From assembly GCA_030670005.1 (NCBI GenBank), contig DAOVCL010000030.1, forward strand, positions 1 through 13,712: a stretch of 13,712 nt of DNA, read 5' to 3'. The notes below the pieces were generated by a model, which saw nothing but the letters and a program-made list of their open reading frames with translations, was not told the DNA's origin and made no database searches. Source of the stretch: Candidatus Zixiibacteriota bacterium (GTDB taxonomy: Bacteria; SM23-81; DAOVCL01). The translations under genes and the position numbers were made by a program. Positions 10,607-13,712 of this stretch are shown here, one piece after another; position 1 is the stretch's first letter, and every line of letters begins with the position of its first letter.

Positions 10607-13032
10607 TCGATCTTAGGCAGATAGGGCATAAGATAGAGAGGTTCTCCATTCCTGAACAGTTCCTTCATCCTCCAGACCTGGGATAGAGGGAGATTTTCCT
10701 TTAGGCCATCCATATAGATGAGATCTGTAAGGCCGGTGAAATAGCCATATCGGGGATAGGTGACAATTTTAACCTCCCGCTTTTTATCTATGCCCGCTTT
10801 AGCCTTGGCAATATCAATGGCTCGCTCCAGTCCACCCAGCTCATCTACCAGTCCATTCTCCTTGGCCTGACGGCCGGTCCAGATCCTGCCTCGGCCAACG
10901 GCATCCACATCCTCATAGCTCATTCCCCTGCCCTGTGCTACCTTGTTTACGAAGTCCTCATAGAACTCCTTCATCATTAGCTTGACCTTCCGTCTCTCCT
11001 CTTCGGAGAAACCCCGATAATTCGTGTAGATATCCGCGTTCTCCCCCCTGGTGATGACCTCTTTCCTTAGCCCAATCTTGTTGTAGAACTCCCTCATATC
11101 GAACTTGCCGGATATTACCCCTATGGAGCCGGTGATCGTCCCTGGCTCAGCCACGATGGTATCAGCGGCACAGGCGATATAATACCCACCAGAACCAGCT
11201 ACATCTGACATAGAGACGATAAAAGGCTTCTTCTTTTGGGCCAGGTTTACCTCCCTCCAGATGACATCGGAGGCCAGGCCAGATCCACCACCCGAATCTA
11301 CCCTGAATACTATCGCTTTGATGGACTTATCCTTTCTCGCTCTTCTGATTGCCCGAGCGATTGTCTCCGATCCCATATATTTCCCACCAATCAGGGGAAT
11401 GGGAAGGGGGTTATATCCGCTCTCCCCGGACCAAATAGTGCCACTTCCGTAGATGATGGCTATTTTGGGTGGAGCCCCCCATTCATATCTCCGCTCCTTT
11501 CTTTTGGCAAATCTCTTCACCTTTAGCTTGTGGATTTTTCTTCCAGTCAACTTTTTGGCTATGGCTTCTACTTGATCGTAGTAGGCCAGGGTGTCCACCA
11601 GATCAGCCTTCAAGGCCCCCTCTGCCATATAGGGCCCCTGATCTATCTTCCCTTTCACCTCATCAACCTGCAATCCCCTTCCCTCAGCGATGGCCTCGGT
11701 TAATTGGTCATAATAGTCATCTAAGATGGAGTTGATCACCTCCCGATGGGCCTCAGACATAGAATCCCTGGTCAGAAGATCAGAGGCGGACTTATATTCC
11801 CCAATGTGTTCTAGGTCAGCCTTTATCCCCAACTTCTCTAAGGTGCCCTTTATAAAGGGAATTTCAGATTTAAGGCCGACAAGGAAGAGATCTCCTCCCG
11901 GACAGAGCACTATCATATCGCTTACAGTAGCCAGGTAATACTCAAGATTCCCCCCCGTCTCCATATAACAGACCACTTTCTTCCCTGCAGACCTGAAGTC
12001 CAGGAGCTTGTCCCGGATCTCTTGAATCTTTCCCCAACCAGCGGAGAGGGGATCAACCCTGAGTATAATGCCATCAACCGATCTATCCCTCTTTGCCTTT
12101 TCGATCACATCCAGCAAACCCTTTGTGGTAAGGCCCCTCCTGCCGAATATCCCTCCTGGCCTCTCATCCACGATTTGCCCGGATAGCTTTAGCTCCACAA
12201 ATTGATGCTTCTTGCGCAGAAATGTCCTATACCTCTCCTGGGAGAGCCTGAGATAGGTGGCTCCCCCTTGATAGTTGGAGTCTTTGTCATAAAGCCTGAT
12301 CAAGCCACCACCTAAAGTTGCCAGGTTGAGCTGAACTCCGAACCCTAGATTCCCGTCTCCGTCTCTACTCCCCTTGAGGAACAACCCATCAATGGGCTCC
12401 AGCTCCAGGCCATAGATGGGCACCATATCCTTGATGCTCTCCCTTTCGCTCATCCTCCCATCTACAGAGAGGATTACCCTGGTGGTGAAGGGCCTTATCG
12501 CCAGGCCCAGGTCAAACTCCCTGTGGTGAATCCTACCCCAGTTCCTGGGTCTATTGAGGTTGCGTGCTACTCCGCCAAAGGAGAGGAAGTTACAGGGACG
12601 ATATAGCAGGCCCAGGTTCAAGGCTGAATAGTCGTCGAAGAGATATGAACTTGACCTCTTCCAGGTGTAGCTCAACCCCGTGTAGAAATGGTCCCCTGAT
12701 CTCCCACTCAGGGATAGGGTGTAGCTGCGATAGTCTATCCGCTGTGGGGTCTTCAGCCATTGGGCGGCAAAGCCCAATCCCCCTGCAGAGAGGAAGAGGG
12801 AGTTCTCTCCCTTGAAGGAGGAGTCGGAGAATTGGTGGTGGAAGAGGCCGGAAAACCCTTGGCTCGTCGCCATAAGAGCAGGGTTTAAAACCACATCTCT
12901 GGCATCCTCACAGTAAGCCACCGAGGTCAAGCTAAAGACATCCCTTGAAGCCAGATGGGAAACACCCCCCTGGGCCTGAACCGAGAAGAGAAGAGAACCC
13001 AAGGCCAAGAGAAAAAAGCCAAACCTTTGCAT
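10603..13032 (-). CDS. sppA: Outer-membrane-barrel / SppA signal peptide peptidase fusion
   Basis: This 809-aa protein starts at an ATG with AAGGGGGT just upstream on the minus strand. Residues 1-20 form a signal peptide ending VQA. Residues about 22-270 alternate short strands and turns and carry DARDVVLNPALMA, like PorV/FadL-type outer-membrane barrels (DA-x-x-x-x-NPA). Two SppA (peptidase S49) domains follow, at about 280-500 and 520-750. The catalytic lysine is Lys414 (HIGEYKSAS) and the serine is Ser614 (VAGSGGYYIACAAD). Their 200-residue separation equals that of E. coli SppA (Lys209/Ser409). The family degrades remnant signal peptides as a membrane-bound tetramer; here the barrel may place the protease at the outer membrane. 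The gene converges on the HicBA unit, and its stop codon lies inside the right repeat, so the native C-terminus may have been altered. Confidence 0.88.
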   Translation of the reverse strand: MQRFGFFLLALGSLLFSVQAQGGVSHLASRDVFSLTSVAYCEDARDVVLNPALMATSQGFSGLFHHQFSDSSFKGENSLFLSAGGLGFAAQWLKTPQRIDYRSYTLSLSGRSGDHFYTGLSYTWKRSSSYLFDDYSALNLGLLYRPCNFLSFGGVARNLNRPRNWGRIHHREFDLGLAIRPFTTRVILSVDGRMSERESIKDMVPIYGLELEPIDGLFLKGSRDGDGNLGFGVQLNLATLGGGLIRLYDKDSNYQGGATYLRLSQERYRTFLRKKHQFVELKLSGQIVDERPGGIFGRRGLTTKGLLDVIEKAKRDRSVDGIILRVDPLSAGWGKIQEIRDKLLDFRSAGKKVVCYMETGGNLEYYLATVSDMIVLCPGGDLFLVGLKSEIPFIKGTLEKLGIKADLEHIGEYKSASDLLTRDSMSEAHREVINSILDDYYDQLTEAIAEGRGLQVDEVKGKIDQGPYMAEGALKADLVDTLAYYDQVEAIAKKLTGRKIHKLKVKRFAKRKERRYEWGAPPKIAIIYGSGTIWSGESGYNPLPIPLIGGKYMGSETIARAIRRARKDKSIKAIVFRVDSGGGSGLASDVIWREVNLAQKKKPFIVSMSDVAGSGGYYIACAADTIVAEPGTITGSIGVISGKFDMREFYNKIGLRKEVITRGENADIYTNYRGFSEEERRKVKLMMKEFYEDFVNKVAQGRGMSYEDVDAVGRGRIWTGRQAKENGLVDELGGLERAIDIAKAKAGIDKKREVKIVTYPRYGYFTGLTDLIYMDGLKENLPLSQVWRMKELFRNGEPLYLMPYLPKIE

Positions 13033-13036
13033 CTTA

Positions 13037-13075
13037 CCCCCTTATTATATGAGTTTAATTTTTATAACGGATTCC
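13037..13075 (-). promoter_or_regulatory. sppA ribosome binding site and possible -10 region
   Basis: Reading the minus strand, AAGGGGGTAAG precedes the ATG at 13032 and decides the start. Just upstream, TATAAT (in CATATAATAAG) and a second TATAAA are visible. The perfect TATAAT lies so close that its transcript would begin within the Shine-Dalgarno sequence, so the TATAAA farther up is a more usable -10. No good -35 box was found for either. Confidence 0.3.
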
Positions 13076-13106
13076 TGGACATTAAAGTTTCAAAATAGAT
13101 AACAGT

Positions 13107-13248
13107 TCACCACGGAATCTCACAGGAAAAAGCAATTAAGAATTGAGAATTAAAAATGAAGTTTATGCTGGTTATTCCTGGGCCTCGCTCCCTGTAAACT
13201 GGTTACTGATCTCTGTTTTTCTGTGCCCTTCCGTGTTAGTCCGTGGTG
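13107..13248. repeat. 10-bp inverted repeat TCACCACGGA / TCCGTGGTGA
   Basis: TCACCACGGA at 13107-13116 is the exact complement of TCCGTGGTGA at 13239-13248. The surrounding words (CACGG, CTGTGCCC, TCCGTGTTAG) belong to a CACAGAGG/CACGGA-type repetitive sequence, also visible at about 894-906 (AACCACAGAGGACG). It appears to be repeat debris, not a gene. Confidence 0.4.
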
Positions 13249-13349
13249 AGATTTTACTTCAGTGCAGGGTTCCTGTCTTGATCTGGGTTGCTCCGTAGTG
13301 TAGGCAAGCGAACTGTTAGATCCCTTGATCTCACAGCGAGAGTATGTAG

Positions 13350-13369
13350 GGGTCGCATTTATGCGACCC
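13350..13369. repeat. Hairpin GGGTCGCAT / ATGCGACCC
   Basis: A perfect 9-bp stem (13350-13358 and 13361-13369) with a two-base centre. It has no trailing T-run and is probably a dispersed palindrome. Confidence 0.6.
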
Positions 13370-13398
13370 GAATCTTGCGGGCTTAATAAAGCCGTAGA

Positions 13399-13424
13399 GC
13401 CGTCAGGTGCCCTCATCTGACGGC
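13399..13424. repeat. Hairpin GCCGTCAG / CTGACGGC
   Basis: A perfect 8-bp stem (13399-13406 and 13417-13424) with a 10-base loop, 29 bases after the preceding hairpin. No T-run follows. Confidence 0.55.
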
Positions 13425-13576
13425 GAGAGGGGAAGGTTAGCGAAATCGGGGTTCTGCCACCTTACCTTTGTTCATTTTTAATTCTACATTTTACATTTGA
13501 AGCTTCGCTGAAGTACCTGACTCCTGAGCTCCGTGGACTGTTACGAGCTACCTTAAGTTAACAATTCCCGGAGGAA

Positions 13577-13654
13577 ATGCAATCTTTTTTATTTGAGAAT
13601 GACCGAGAGCTCCACAAGATTATCAACCTCCAGAAGTTGCCTTGTATTCCTTAG
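13577..13654 (+). CDS. Doubtful 25-codon small ORF
   Basis: An ATG at 13577 follows GGAGGAA almost immediately and reads 25 codons to a TAG, beginning MQSFLFENDRELHK. The first half contains a mildly amphipathic stretch, but the product is not recognised and the Shine-Dalgarno spacing is short. It may be a chance frame or the start of a truncated gene. The rest of 13485-13712 shows no other feature. Confidence 0.15.
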   Translation: MQSFLFENDRELHKIINLQKLPCIP

Positions 13655-13712
13655 ACATTGGTGATGATGCCCGTTAACATTTGCATTTTACCGTTGACTT
13701 ATACATCTGCTT

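Larger units (their letters stand above)
13147..13484. repeat. 14-bp inverted repeat bounding a 338-bp non-coding segment
   Basis: GAATTAAAAATGAA (13147-13160) and TTCATTTTTAATTC (13471-13484) are perfect reverse complements. The enclosed segment holds two hairpins and no credible gene. It could be a MITE-like element with terminal inverted repeats, but the arms are A/T-rich and no target-site duplication was identified. Confidence 0.4.

Noticed and set aside
10399..10686. A 95-codon + strand ORF across attC and the right repeat
   Set aside because: It overlaps the attC site, the dispersed repeat and the end of sppA on the other strand, has no ribosome binding site, and its sequence resembles no protein.
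13150..13416. An 88-codon minus-strand ORF upstream of sppA
   Set aside because: It runs through two hairpins and repeat words, has a low-complexity polar composition with no domain, and lacks a convincing ribosome binding site.

Overview
The window looks like chromosome from an uncultured bacterium of the Fibrobacterota-Chlorobi-Bacteroidota (FCB) superphylum or a related candidate phylum. The main evidence is two secreted proteins that both end in an 'NYPNPFN' type A sorting domain, the cargo signal of the type IX secretion system (T9SS), together with cohesin and dockerin-like modules and a PorV-like outer-membrane barrel. Intergenic DNA is rich in palindromic dispersed repeats. The phylum assignment is inference; no rRNA or marker gene is present.

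Layout. Left (1-2360, + strand): an isochorismatase-family hydrolase (103-642), a repeat-filled gap, a metallo-beta-lactamase-fold protein resembling the mainly archaeal UPF0282 family (931-2031), a repeat cluster (2032-2160), and the C-terminal remnant of a short-chain dehydrogenase (2160-2360) cut off at a repeat boundary. The next 537 bp are non-coding, with three consecutive hairpins, a near-consensus sigma70 promoter and a leader containing two overlapping minigenes.

Centre (2898-9717, + strand): a two-gene operon. The first gene encodes a 1580-aa secreted protein with six tandem ~203-aa beta-helix units, a dockerin-like domain, a cohesin-like domain and a T9SS sorting domain. Sixteen bases later, a 686-aa protein has three cohesin-like domains alternating with two BIG2 Ig-like domains, again ending in a sorting domain. 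Together they could form a non-catalytic, cellulosome-like surface assembly: dockerin on one protein, four cohesins across both.

Right (9838-10606): a HicB-HicA toxin-antitoxin pair followed six bases later by an integron attC-like site, the layout of a mobile gene cassette. The unit lies between two near-identical ~96-bp direct repeats, each holding a hairpin. The right repeat overlaps the stop codon of the next gene. That gene (10603-13032, - strand) encodes an 809-aa SppA-family signal peptide peptidase with an N-terminal outer-membrane-barrel-like domain, an unusual fusion. The last 680 bp hold palindromes, an inverted repeat and one doubtful tiny ORF.

Functionally, the secreted cohesin/dockerin operon and the barrel-SppA protein both point to the cell envelope. 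The TA cassette and dispersed repeats look like later arrivals in the convergent gap between them.
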